In this document: positions 54,241 to 64,000 of the stretch, in pieces
How positions within the stretch are numbered: the stretch's first letter is position 1
How the letters are laid out: each line of letters starts with the position of its first letter
Assembly: GCA_963971225.1 (NCBI GenBank)
Contig: OZ020269.1
Location: forward strand, 88,940,783 to 89,004,782
Direction: 5' to 3'
Source of the DNA: Melieria omissa
Lineage: Eukaryota; Arthropoda; Insecta; Diptera; Ulidiidae
Length of the DNA: 64,000 bases
Program-made: the position numbers and the translations under genes
The notes under the pieces: generated by a model
The model's input: the letters and a program-made list of their open reading frames with translations, nothing else
The model's database searches: none
Told to the model about the DNA's origin: nothing

Positions 54241-56814
54241 AACTGAAAGCTGTTTCGTTCAGATGCTTCTTCTTTTCGTTATTGTTACTATTATTGTATT
54301 CCTGTAATTGTTGTTCAGTGCTGTCTGTGCTCCACCAATGCGATGGATACTGTTGCTCTTGTTGTTGTTGTTGCCATTCAATTAAGTTGCAAACAAACAT
54401 ACAATTGAATAAGCTAAACAAGCAACAACAAATTTGAGCAAAAGAGAATTATGGCTAAAATAAATGGGGGGAAAAAGCCTTCACCAACTCGCTCACACAC
54501 ACCCATTGGTATAAGACACATACACACACACATAAGCAGATATAAACAAGAATTTTTTTTCATTGTGTCTGTGCGCGTTTGTGTGCATATCTGTGTACAA
54601 GTGTGCGTGAGTATGAAGTCATACCGTCATTATTGCTGTTATTCTGATTGTTGATTTTGTTGTTGTTGATATTATTGTTGTTGTTGTTGCGGTTTGCGCT
54701 GTTTAGCTTTAAACTGAAACCGAAAAAAGTTACAACACATCACCGCTTTCCAGTGAGTGACCACAGCCCCCACAAACAATATAAAAAAATTTTAAACAAA
54801 TTTACAACAAACAACAACAAGTAAGAGGTAACTTAGCGAAGTGCTGGTCGCGTCACCTTTAGGATTTTAATTTTGTAATTTAATTTCAATTTCTTTTAGT
54901 GCCCATTTTGTGCACTTTAAGAGATTTCACTGTAATTTCCATAACATTCAATTACCACAAATTATTGCGCGATTTATTTCACTCACCTCGTTTGTGTGGC
55001 TCGTATCGCGCAGATACCAAAATCTATTTCTCCGCTTCTTCTTCCTCTTGTTTTCCTCCTTATTCGAGTTGCCAAATGGGGTGGTTTGGCGTGCCTTGAT
55101 GCCTTTCGTTACTTCACTTATTGTTGTTGTTGTTATTGTTGCTATTGCTATTCGATTGTTGCTTTCGCTGTTGTTGTTATTGTTTTTGTTGTCAGTATGA
55201 AAAATATCAAAGCGTCACAAATGGTGTTGGAAAGAGCACAGCCGCACGACAAATGGATGCGCGCCTTTTTTCACATTTAAGCCAATTGATTTCTTTAAAG
55301 TTGCAAACTTTAAAGTATGGTCTACTTTAAGGCGCTTGAACTTGCACTATTTCCAACACACACCTTGTACAAACACGTTTTCGCTTCCTCTTTCGCACTT
55401 GGCAACACAAGCTGAACAATTTTCGTGGTCGTTGAAATGTTTTTGATTTCTTTATTTCTCGCTTTTCCTCTCTACCTTTGCTTTGCTTATTGTGTATTCT
55501 TGTTCGGGCTTCGAACAAGATCAAAACAAATTTGTTGCAACTTTTTTCGTAAACGTCAAAAAAAATTGCTTTTCTCTGCTGCTTTGCTACACTTACTTCT
55601 GCTTTCGCTGCCACACACTATTTTCTCGCTAACGTTTCGTTTTTTTGTATTCCTGCATAAATAAAAACCAAAAACAATTTGTGTAGTAATTGTCACGAAA
55701 ATTCTTCAGCACTGCAATCGGTTACACTGTGTGCAGAATATTTTCAAAGAATTTGAAACAAATTTCTTTTTATGTTTATTGCAGTGAACTAAAGCGTAGC
55801 GCACCACAGTATCTTACGGATACAGTATCTCGATTAGCACAAACGCACGGCACGAACAAGAGACTCGAACTGAAAGTTGAGTTTTTCTCGCACTCGGTGC
55901 GTGCCGCAGATTCACACCACATCGACGCCACATGATGCCGAGTGAGTAGTGCGGCGCCAAGTATTATGCTGTTGTTTCTTTGTTGTTATGTTTCTTTAAT
56001 TTCTCATGCAATCACACAGAATGCACTCAAAATCGTTTCAATTTATGGCAGTTATGTGGAAAATAAGTAAAAGTGCAATAAATATGTGTCTAATGTATTC
56101 TGTTAACCACATGATGCCCGCATAGTACAGAGAAGAGGTCTGTTTGCTACACTCTCCCATCAACAAGTAGACGGCTTCGCTGCGTTGTATTTATGTGAGA
56201 CTTGTGCCAAGCATTGCACCGGCACCTCTTGACTATAACAATTTGACCAAAAAAGCAAAACTTTGAAGAATAACTGAAAAAATTGCCTGCAACATCAACA
56301 ACAGATCACATCAAGAAGCCCATAGACCACTTGATGCCCTCTATTAGTTCATTAGTAGTCACTGTTGCCAGTGCATGGGACTATTTTGTTGCTCTTATTT
56401 CAACTACACACTCCAATTTATCCAATCGGATTCTTAGCAGCCAAAAGCACTCAATTTGCACAAGTAGCTCACAGATACAGTCGAGTGCCAGCAATGTGCA
56501 AGTGTGTGTGAGAGTTGTGTTTTCGTGCATGATTGGTTGTGTTTTTCAATGGCCACACTGGCCATTTGTCGTTATTTCAGTGTTGCCAACACTTTGTCTA
56601 CCGGGTCTTTCAATTTGAAAAATGAAGAATGCGTAGGTCAGAAGGCAGCATTTAAAAAGTTATGGACAACTAATTTGAACCAATCAAAGTAAAAATATCT
56701 GCCGAGATGTCATTCCACTCTGTAATGTTTAGTGCTCCGAAACATCAAATCAAATATCAACGTAAAATGCATGAGTACCTGTGTTTGACGGGTTGTTTGA
56801 GGGAATATCCGGAC
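54241..56814. other. Non-coding DNA, perhaps containing an untranslated first exon
   Basis: TTG/GTT runs occur at 54360-54375, 54656-54690 and 55119-55200 and make leucine-rich frames. A segment at 55790-55960 is GC-richer and ends with ATGATGCCGA followed by GTGAGTAG, an excellent splice-donor context at 55938-55945. No downstream coding exon or acceptor can be tied to it, so an unannotated 5' exon is only a possibility. Segment 56283-56618 is open for 111 codons on the plus strand, with Ser-rich composition and no domain. Confidence 0.4.
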
Positions 56815-57310
56815 TAATGGCATCAGACAGCTCATCTCCTCTGAACTATTAACAAAAAGGTATCTGTAGAATAACGCCCAAGCGTGCTGGATGCACTCAC
56901 ATGACTTTGGAGATGGTCAAGCAGCTCCAAATAAGTTTTTAGAGCTCTCGACCACAAGTCGATTGTAAGTAGTGTAAATTAACCAAAGATCTGACGGAGT
57001 AGAATATTTTTTTACTGCTTTTGAAAGCCGAGGCACTTGGCTGCTTCTTTCAACACATCAAAAATATTATTGTTCCATTGAAGATTATTTTTTATGGACA
57101 TGCCCCGAACTTCAAGAACTTCCTATTTCGCAATTCTGACACCACACAACCAGAAATATTTTGGGTTGTGAGGAGACTTGTTTGCGCGATAACAAATTGG
57201 GTCTTGTAAGGATTGAAATCGACACAGTTCGCTTGGCCCCACTTGGAGATTGCTTGTAGGTCACATTTTTTCAGAACAAAGGCTCTAACGCCGTTCGGCC
57301 CAGTGCTTTT
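56815..57310 (-). mobile_element. LINE reverse transcriptase fragment
   Basis: The minus strand encodes the C-terminal part of a non-LTR reverse transcriptase, with stops and frameshifts. In order, a passage near 57265-57180 reads ISKWGQANCVDFNPYKTQFV. One near 57110-57010 reads RGMSIKNNLQWNNNIF and then VLKEAAKCLGF. One near 56950-56890 reads ALKTYLELLDHLQ. These match the W-G, F-N-x-x-K-T-Q, L-x-W-x-x-H/N-I, A-x-K-x-L-G-F and Y-L-E-L-L-D landmarks of I/Jockey/R1-type LINEs in correct order. No target duplication was found. Confidence 0.7.
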
Positions 57311-57966
57311 ATAATATAGAGAAGAATTATTGCATTTAAGAATTAAATTTTAAAATTTAATCATCAGTGTTTCAATTATAAGGCAAAATAAATCATTAAA
57401 TCATTTGAAAGCAGACTATCAAATTAAATTTGCTTTTTACTAAAAGAAAAAAAAGAACTAAAGTATACATAAATTTTAAATCAAAAAAAGTTATTGGCAA
57501 CAAGAACAAAATAGCATTTAATTTTAATACAAAAAATTTAAATTGATTCGAATTTCACCAAATGAGTTTAAATGAAGTTGTTTGTATTTTCAAACAAATC
57601 AATTTAAATTAGTTATGAATCAAATAGTTTACAATTTTTTGAATTGAATTTATTAAATTTTAGTCAATATTGAAATCAGTTTGAAATGTAAATTTAATTT
57701 TATATGGTTGATAATATTTGATTTTATTGTAGAATCACCAATTTAAATTTCAATCAATTTCAAACCTCAAATTAACTACTCAAATATTTTAAATGAAATA
57801 AATACATATGAAGAAATTTTATAATTGCTAACAAATTATTGATTTTAGAAATTACAAAAAATTTCACTAACTTCAAATATAATTTCAAATTTCAAAAATT
57901 ATTAAATTACTCAAATATTTTTGAGGGAAAAATTGCATGATTAAGTAATAAATTAAATTTTATATT

Positions 57967-58044
57967 GTTTTTTTTTTAACAATTATCACATTTAAATTAA
58001 ATTATAAAATTTAATTTAAATGTGATAATTGTTAAAAAAAAAAC
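57967..58044. repeat. Perfect inverted repeat, 37-bp arms, 4-bp loop
   Basis: The left arm 57967-58003 and right arm 58008-58044 are exact reverse complements, separated by ATAA. Each arm contains a T10 or A10 run, AACAATTATCACATTTAAAT or its complement, and an AAATT core. A transcript through it would form an uninterrupted 37-bp stem. No target duplication is evident beside it. Confidence 0.9.
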
Positions 58045-58174
58045 TCGATATATGATTTAATTTAAGAAAGCATCAAATTTTAAGTTTAAATTAGTTACAA
58101 TTAATTTCACGAATTTCAAACTAAACTTCAAATGTAAACAATTTACGACTCACATAATTTAAATCAAATAAATA

Positions 58175-59000
58175 TGTAGAAAGAAATTAAGTTTTTATTG
58201 AAACAAAATACTTAATTAAGCAAGAAAAAAATCACTAAAATCGTGTAATATCACAGTGACAAATTAAATTAAAATTGACTTTAAAATTTAATTTAATAAT
58301 TTAATTTAAAATTAGAATTTTATATGAATTACAAATTATTTTCGCAATATTTAATAAAATCAATATTTTACTTTATAAAAACTCTTAGAAACGAAAATTA
58401 TACTTATTTTTAAAAAAATTCTAAAAAATGTTTCACGTTTTTAGTTGATATTTATGTTGAAAGAAATTAAGTTTTTTTTTAATTAAATACTTAATTAAAC
58501 AATAAATAAAATCAATAAAATCGAGGGATATCACAATGACAAATTAAGTTAGAAAAGAATTAAAAAAAAAATTAATTAAAAAATGTATGCGAAATTTAGA
58601 TTTTTATCAAAAATAAAAAAGATTTTCGAAATATTTAATAAAATCAATATTTTACTTTATAAAAGCCGTAAGAAACCAAAAAGAAAATACTTATTTAGAA
58701 AAAATTAAAAAAAATTAAGTTTAAAATAAAAAACAATTAAAAATTAAACATTTTTTAGTTGAAAGAAATTATGTGGAAAGAAATTAAGTGTTTATTGAAA
58801 TTAAATGCTTAATTAAACAATAAATAAAATCAATAAAATCGAGTGATATCACAATGACAAATTAAATTAGAATTGAATTGAAAAATGGTATTCAAATTAT
58901 TTAAAAAAAATTATTAGAAATTTACAATTTTGCATGAAATAAAAATTATTTTTGCAATATTTAATACAATCAAAATTTTACTTTGTAGATTTGTAGGAAA
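58175..59000. repeat. AT-rich tandem repeat, ~300-bp unit
   Basis: Three copies of a block with GAAAGAAATTAAGT, a TACTTAATTAA- or GCTTAATTAA-like motif, AATAAAATCAATAAAATCGA, GATATCACAATGACAAATTA and a TTTAATAAAATCAATATTTT stretch occur at about 58180, 58457 and 58770. Spacings are thus about 280-310 bp. Divergence is moderate. Confidence 0.8.
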
Positions 59001-59005
59001 CCAAA

Positions 59006-59149
59006 ACTACACCTATTTAGAAAAAATCTATAGTGTAATTCTTTCATTAATCATAAAAATGTTTTCTATATAAATACACACTACACCTATTTAGAAAAAA
59101 TCTATAGTGTAATTCTTTCATTAATCATAAAAATGTTTTCTATATAAAT
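59006..59149. repeat. Perfect 70-bp tandem duplication
   Basis: Bases 59006-59075 and 59080-59149 are identical, starting ACTACACCTATTTAG and ending CTATATAAAT, with a 4-base ACAC-like spacer. Perfect identity in a diverged region indicates a very recent duplication, or an assembly artefact. Confidence 0.9.
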
Positions 59150-59880
59150 TGAAATTTAAAATTATTTAATTTTTGAATTTTTAGTTAGTTTTGTTAATTA
59201 CTTTAATAATTCAGATTCAAAAATTCTTCAAATTCAAAACATAATTTCAACTCAATTGTAAAATAATTTAAATGAAAAATTTTAATCACATTTATTGAAT
59301 TAATTACAAGAAACAGATTTAAAAAATTTTAAAATGCATTAAACATTTTTTAATTTTTTAATTTTTCAGTTGAAGGTTTCTTAACTAATTTAATAATTTA
59401 AATTCAAAAATTCTTCAAATTCAAATCATAATTTCAACTCAATTGTAAATGAATTAGTTTAAATGAAAAAGTTTAATCACATTTTGTAAATAAATTACAA
59501 AAACAATTTGAGATACTTTGTCCAGCATTTACTTTGCCGAATTGAATACATTTTTTTAATTTAAATTTAAATTTTTGTTTGTCTTGAAATCTGTTTAACT
59601 AAAATTCAATTATAAGTCATTAAATAAAAATTTAATTTTTATAAAAAATATTTCTTTATAAAAAAGTAAATCTCTTTTATCCAAAAAAACTATATCCGAG
59701 TATTTTATCTACTTGAGTATTTAATATTTCTTCAACGGATCTATTGCAGATTTTTTTTATTGAAATTTCAATGTTTTATTTGAATTCAATGAAATTCTAA
59801 AAAAATAAATTCAATATATTTTTTATAAAAATTAAAATTTTATTTGTATATGCAAATATAAAACTAAAATAAATTTTTTT

Positions 59881-61486
59881 TGTGTACAAAAAATATGGAA
59901 CAAAAGTACTAACACACACATGTTTCCTAGCGCTGGGCGTGGCCGAACTCGCTTGTGTTGTTTCGCAGGAGCGGGAGAAGTGTGCTTGTGTGTGTGGATG
60001 GTTGGACCTGTGTGTGTGTGCGAGCAGTTGCTACCACACCAACGCTAACGCTAAATGCCATAAATAATTTCAAAATATCTTCGCAGCATTGCTAGGAGAG
60101 AATTTATTCATTTATGCACATTCCCTGCTAAATAATTTAATTGTCTTGTTATCGATATATTCGTTTTTGTTTTTCTTTTCTTTTGTTGTTGTTGTGGATC
60201 AGTAACAAAGCACTTTTTGCATGCGTACATCTTTTTTTGCTTGAATTCTCAATTTTATTCATTTTAAAACTAAATTTAAGGTTTTTTTCACAATTTTCGC
60301 AGTTTATTATAATTTTTTTTGTTTTGTTTTGTTTGTGGCTGTGAACTCGTTTGTTTTTTTTTCGCAGTACAATAAAATAACATTTAATTTGAATTTGTTG
60401 TGTACAGCTGTTGTTTCGATTAAAAACAATAATTAACATTAAAAAGTGGTAAGCAGGAGGGAGAACGAAGACACTGATTTTTGTGTGTGTGTGTGCAGTT
60501 GGCTCGAAAAACGCTCACGAATTTGGCAAATTGCAACATACGTACAATTAAAAACTGGAGCTCACAATTAAGTTGCACGAGTTGCACGCGCGGGAAAAAA
60601 CACTTACAAAGCTAAAGTAGTTAAAGTAATATTTATCGTGGGACTAAACACTAGAAAAGATATAAATGTAAAGTAGAACGTAAAGTAGGAGCAAAAGCAA
60701 CGCCAAGGCAGCTGCGTTAGAAATGCGTCTTTAAGTCAGTCGGTCCAGCCACTCGCTCCTAGTGTGTTTGCCAGTGCGCTGAAATTACAGTTACACAACC
60801 ACTACTACCGCCTACTATTTCGAGTCGAAGCAAATTGACAGGACTTGTTTGTTGGCTGTTTGGACCCCCGAAAAACGAGTGTGTTTCGTTTGGCATTCGC
60901 AACGGAATCAACCGAGGTCGAGGCATTGTGCAAATTGGAACAAGTTGGAAACTGTGTGCACGTTTTGAATTCCGTTGCGGTGGTTTTGTTCAATAATAAA
61001 AAAGTTATAATGAATTGAAATATTCAATAGTTGAAATCAAGGAACTGTCGTGTCTTTGCGGGTATATATGTGTGTGTGTTTATATATGTGTTGCTGTGTA
61101 TGTGTGTGTGTTTGAATTCGATTTGACGCAGGACAACGAAGAACAACAAAAAAATTTACATTACTTATTCAAGTAGAAAAATGCCATAAAACATTTTTTT
61201 CATACAACTACAACGTACGCATTTAATAATATCACATCCATGATTGCTTTTGGCAATACAAAAACAAAAATGATCTTCAATCCCTCCCAAAAGAAATCTG
61301 TAGTGTTCTCCTAGAACCGCCTTTTTTGCTTTCGCTTTTTTTTTTGCTCTGCTCGTCGCATCACATGCGGCAACTGTAATTTCAGCAAATATGTACGTGT
61401 ACGTATGTATATGTATGTGTGTGTATGCTGACGACCGAAGTGCGTCCGCAACTCGTCGGCACCCCACCACCGCCGCCGCCGACCAC
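59881..61486. other. Intergenic and 3'-untranslated DNA downstream of Paip1
   Basis: This holds TG/GT microsatellites (59985-60020, 60482-60498, 61067-61110, 61400-61425), a TATCGATA octamer at 60150-60157 (the DREF-binding DRE of Drosophila housekeeping promoters), and T-rich stretches. The 3' untranslated region of Paip1 should occupy the part nearest 61486. Frames such as 61165-61470 minus and 60149-60439 minus have no recognised domain. Confidence 0.45.
61222..61227 (-). terminator. Candidate Paip1 polyadenylation signal
   Basis: The minus strand reads ATTAAA about 260 nt after the Paip1 stop codon. It is the commonest variant of AATAAA, and I saw no canonical AATAAA nearer the stop. A true site further downstream is possible. 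Confidence 0.3.
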
Positions 61487-63112
61487 CTATGTGGTCGCGT
61501 TCAATTTACAGAACTCCTTGTAGGCCTTCTCAGTCTCCTCGTCCATTTCCGGGTCGAGATCGAGGTCCATGTCGCCGCCATCCTCCAGATCTTCGTCCGT
61601 GGACCCGCTGCCAGCACCCAGCGTGGCCGCGCCGTCGGACAGAAAGTCCGCCTCCTCGGCAGTCAGTTCGCGTCCATCCGGCCCGTAGAAGATCGGCTCG
61701 TCACTGGTGCGTAGCGGTTCGGGCGCCTTCAGTGCCGCCGCTGCTGCCTCGGCATCAGCTGTGGGCGAGCTTATTTTGCGACCCCAGTTGTTTCGCTGCA
61801 ACGAGATGACGTTGGCCGCCAGCGGATACTTGCCCGGCGACTTCACATTGATGGCATCCAGCTGCTCGATGATCTCATGCATTTCTGTGGGACAATCGGC
61901 GGTCAGGTCGTAGCCGGCCAACTTGAGCGTCAGGCAGATGCAGCGCACATTGTCGGGCGACTCCTTGGACAGCAGCTGCTTCAGCGAGTAGACAATGTTT
62001 TCGGCAATGAGGTGGATGCGCGTGTCATCGCCTCGCAGCTGCATGTACAGCTCGGCGAGAAAGAGCGCCGTCTCACGCACCTTCTGCTGCTGGTTGGTCT
62101 GCATGTATTGCAGCACCTCTGTCTGGTGGTAGTCCAGCTTGCATTTCAGCAGCGTGTGGAAGAGCGAGTCCTTCTTCAGGTTGAGCATGTGCAGCAGGTT
62201 GTACAGCTTGGCGCCCATGTAGCGGAAATTCGGATTCTGTATGGACTCCTGGAAGATGTCCTCCATGGCGTTGGACAGCACATACTGATTGTTCTCCATG
62301 CCATCGAAGATGGTGAGGAAGCGCGTGGCAACCGTATCAAACTGGCCCGGATTCTGATTCAAACACTGGATCACCGTCTGCAGGTAGTCCAGTGCGATGG
62401 TCTCCACCTCGGCATTGGAGGCGCCAGTGGCGGCGGCACTATGGCCACCGCCGCCGTGACCGCCACCATGACCGCCGCCATGGTGCTGATGGTAGCGACC
62501 GCCGTGCGACTGATGGTTGTGGTGCTGCTGATGGTGGTGCTTGTTGTGTCGGCCATGCGGTCCCTGCTGTTGCTGCGGATAATAGTTGCCAGTGTGCTTG
62601 TTGTGACCGCCGCCGCCACCACCACCGCCGATTTTCAGACGTTCCTGCACCGACGCGGTCAGCGAGGCGACCTGTGGCGTGTACTGCTGCTGCTGGTTGT
62701 GGTGCGAAGTGGAGGCCGACTGGCTATTATGATTCTGCTGGTAGCCGTTGGAGTAGCGCTGCAGCCGCGGCTGGTGATACTGCTGGTACGACTGCTGGCT
62801 GTACGGCGCCGCCTGCGGCTGCTGCTGTTGTGATGGCTGCTGCGACATGCCCCCGCTGCTGCTGCTGCTGCCGCCAAAACGTGGCACAAACTCCTTGGCG
62901 TACGGCGACAGTTTCGAGGGCGACACGGTACGCGCATAGGCGTCCGTGCCAACGCCAGCGCCGCTTGGGTGCAGCGAGGCATTGCTGCCATCGGCGGCAG
63001 CAACGCTGTACGAGTTGCCGTGTGTGGGCGTAGTCGAGGCCGATTTGGGTTTGCGCAGCGGCGTGTAGTCTTCGTCCTCGGTGAAGGGGGCACGACCCGG
63101 TGTTATTTCCAT
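61487..63112 (-). CDS. PABP-interacting protein 1 (Paip1)
   Basis: A 541-residue intronless frame. Paip1 binds cytoplasmic poly(A)-binding protein and eIF4A/eIF3 and stimulates cap-dependent translation. Residues 66-79 (SKLSPYAKEFVPRF) form a PAM2 motif, with L68, A72, F75 and P77 in consensus positions, which docks on the MLLE domain of PABP. Residues 80-225 are low-complexity: Gln-rich, a G8 run at 162-169, and a His/Gly-rich tract at ~185-225. Residues ~235-445 are an MIF4G HEAT-repeat domain ending ANVISLQRNNWGR. After FYGPDGRELTAEE (475-487), an acidic C-terminus (505-528) leads to ETEKAYKEFCKLN, the PAM1-like second PABP-binding region seen in vertebrate PAIP1. The start is the first ATG and is followed closely by conserved-looking sequence. 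Large antisense frames over it are shadows. Confidence is high. Confidence 0.95.
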   Translation of the reverse strand: MEITPGRAPFTEDEDYTPLRKPKSASTTPTHGNSYSVAAADGSNASLHPSGAGVGTDAYARTVSPSKLSPYAKEFVPRFGGSSSSSGGMSQQPSQQQQPQAAPYSQQSYQQYHQPRLQRYSNGYQQNHNSQSASTSHHNQQQQYTPQVASLTASVQERLKIGGGGGGGGHNKHTGNYYPQQQQGPHGRHNKHHHQQHHNHQSHGGRYHQHHGGGHGGGHGGGGHSAAATGASNAEVETIALDYLQTVIQCLNQNPGQFDTVATRFLTIFDGMENNQYVLSNAMEDIFQESIQNPNFRYMGAKLYNLLHMLNLKKDSLFHTLLKCKLDYHQTEVLQYMQTNQQQKVRETALFLAELYMQLRGDDTRIHLIAENIVYSLKQLLSKESPDNVRCICLTLKLAGYDLTADCPTEMHEIIEQLDAINVKSPGKYPLAANVISLQRNNWGRKISSPTADAEAAAAALKAPEPLRTSDEPIFYGPDGRELTAEEADFLSDGAATLGAGSGSTDEDLEDGGDMDLDLDPEMDEETEKAYKEFCKLNATT

Positions 63113-63809
63113 AGCTACACTAGAGTTCTGCTATTTTCGTCGTTGTTGTTGTGTCACTGCTCGATTGTTGCTGTTGGCGTTGCGTTGAGTTTCTCTTCTT
63201 ATTCGTCAGGGGTTTCAACGGTTGTCTGTGTTTGTTTTGCTTGCGTTATTTGTTTTCAGCCGAAATGCAATTTCGTTGTGGAAAAACTGAAAAAGACAAC
63301 AAAATGAAGTTTATAGTTTATAAAATTTTTTTTTTTAATTATTTAATGTTTATTTTTCGTTTTATGTATGAAAAGAAAAACAATTCATTCATTGGCAAAA
63401 AGTTAAAATGAAAAACAAAATTTGTTTGTAGTGTGAAAATATATGGACGAGAGTCATTTCGATTAATAAAGTTGATAACAAATCGATCAAATGCATTCCA
63501 ACGTCGACACAAGCGACAGTAAAAACCACAAAAAAAAATTATTTAATTAATACAGAAGAGACTTTTTTTGCGCCTATTCATGCCGTTCGTTTTCACTGCT
63601 AATCGTGTTTCAGTCCTTTTTTTTTCGCTGCCGCAGCGTATTATTTCGACAATTATTTGTTTCACGCTTTTTGCCGCTGGTCTGCAATTAGCGGCGGAGC
63701 AGGGAGTGCGGGCTGTCATAAATTGATGCGAAATTTTCCAGCACAAAGTAATAAAAAAATACGAAAAATGTGCAATAAATTGAAGCAAAAATTTAATATT
63801 ACTATAGAT
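63113..63809. promoter_or_regulatory. Probable bidirectional promoter region
   Basis: This ~700-bp interval separates Paip1 (leftward) from a candidate rightward exon. It should contain the Paip1 5' untranslated region and both promoters if the divergent pair is real. It has TTG/GTT runs (63133-63151), a T-run at 63328-63337 and AT-rich DNA. I see no clear TATA box or DRE octamer, and cannot place transcription starts. Confidence 0.4.
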
Positions 63810-63863
63810 ATGAGTGGAAGCCAGCTGGAGGAAGCCCAAGCAGATGGACAGCGATGTTTCAAG
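63810..63863 (+). CDS. Candidate first coding exon of a divergent gene (partial)
   Basis: The ATG at 63810 opens 18 codons, MSGSQLEEAQADGQRCFK, ending exactly at AAG|GTAATG, a good splice-donor context, in phase 0. The peptide is hydrophilic and typical of a protein N-terminus. The frame is also open upstream to 63657, with alternative ATGs at 63723 and 63768, so the true start is uncertain. The rest of the gene would lie in later exons, probably beyond 64000. I do not recognise the product. Read without splicing, the frame stops eight codons later at 63885. Confidence 0.4.
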
Positions 63864-64000
63864 GTAATGAAAGGAAAGAGACAATAGGCAGTAAGAGAAA
63901 ACAAAGTCAGTTGTAAATAAAACCATACACCATTTCGAGTCATTTAGAGTCAGAGAACCACAAATGGGGAAGTTCAATTGCGTTCAGTCACAGCAAAACA
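63864..64000 (+). other. Putative first intron of the divergent gene
   Basis: If the exon at 63810-63863 is real, this is the start of its first intron, beginning GTAATGAAAG. No acceptor or further exon is identifiable before the window ends. Confidence 0.3.

Larger units (their letters stand above)
57311..59880. other. Very AT-rich desert with internal repeats
   Basis: This 2.5-kb stretch is overwhelmingly A and T, with frequent AATTTAAAT and AATTAAATT motifs, and contains no frame of 60 codons or more. It includes a 37-bp-arm hairpin, a tandem family and a recent 70-bp duplication, listed separately. Two copies of a block with CAAAAATTCTTCAAATTCAA and TAATTTCAACTCAATTGTAA (near 59217 and 59405) show another period near 190 bp. 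Confidence 0.8.

Noticed and set aside
60805..60993. 62-codon minus-strand frame downstream of Paip1 considered as a further Paip1 exon
   Set aside because: Paip1 already ends with a complete C-terminal PABP-binding region and stop codon at 61487, and this frame has no similarity to it.
61877..62833. Long plus-strand frame of 318 codons opposite Paip1, and other antisense frames of 106-213 codons
   Set aside because: They lie entirely over the Paip1 coding exon, mirror its GC-rich, Gln/His-repeat codons and contain no domain. The minus-strand frame has PAM2, MIF4G and acidic C-terminal motifs.
1..64000. tRNA, rRNA or snRNA genes
   Set aside because: Scanning for A/B-box and TPsiC-like signatures by eye gave no convincing cloverleaf. 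A covariance-model search would be decisive and could not be run here.

Overview
The window looks like a gene-poor stretch of a dipteran insect chromosome, most likely a higher fly (Schizophora), with a tephritid fruit fly as one possibility. The reasons are AT-rich non-coding DNA, CAA/CAG and CA/TG microsatellites, many dispersed GGTTAGGTTA motifs, several insect-type transposon families, and one clear animal gene. The species assignment is inference only.

Layout. The only complete host protein-coding gene I can support is Paip1 (poly(A)-binding-protein-interacting protein 1), a single 541-codon exon on the minus strand at 61487-63112. A short candidate first exon at 63810-63863 on the plus strand ends at a splice donor and may begin a divergently transcribed neighbour. 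The roughly 700 bp between the two could be a shared promoter. Everything from 1 to about 60 kb is intergenic or intronic DNA with no recognisable host exon.

The non-coding part is largely mobile-element and repeat sequence. The main item is a complete, apparently intact Ty1/copia-type LTR retrotransposon at 19007-23608 (minus strand). It has identical 198-bp LTRs, a 5-bp target duplication ATATG, a single gag-pol frame of 1370 codons, a primer-binding site matching the middle of initiator tRNA-Met (as in Drosophila copia), and a purine tract. Around it are older relics: a Harbinger-type element with a decayed Myb/SANT-like coding fragment (12317-13096), a mariner-type transposase relic (16659-16990), two LINE fragments (48746-49426, with a 17-bp target duplication, and 56815-57310), LINE 3'-end-like pieces (3990-4265, 9290-9375), and short non-autonomous DNA elements with terminal inverted repeats of hAT-, piggyBac-, pogo- and Tc1-like type.

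Tandem arrays form the third component. They are a ~135-bp family (1.2-2.6 kb, with an inverted outlier at 31.2 kb), a ~160-bp family with higher-order structure (13.1-14.8 kb), a ~205-bp family rich in TGTGGAACGT (24.3-25.2 kb), a ~300-bp AT-rich family (58.2-59.0 kb), and microsatellites at 4.6-5.4, 39.0-39.4, 42.2-42.7 and 54.0-54.2 kb. Many long open frames here are translations of these repeats, not genes. I found no tRNA, rRNA, CRISPR array, operon or other multi-gene system. The window's interest lies in its transposon history and the Paip1 promoter region.
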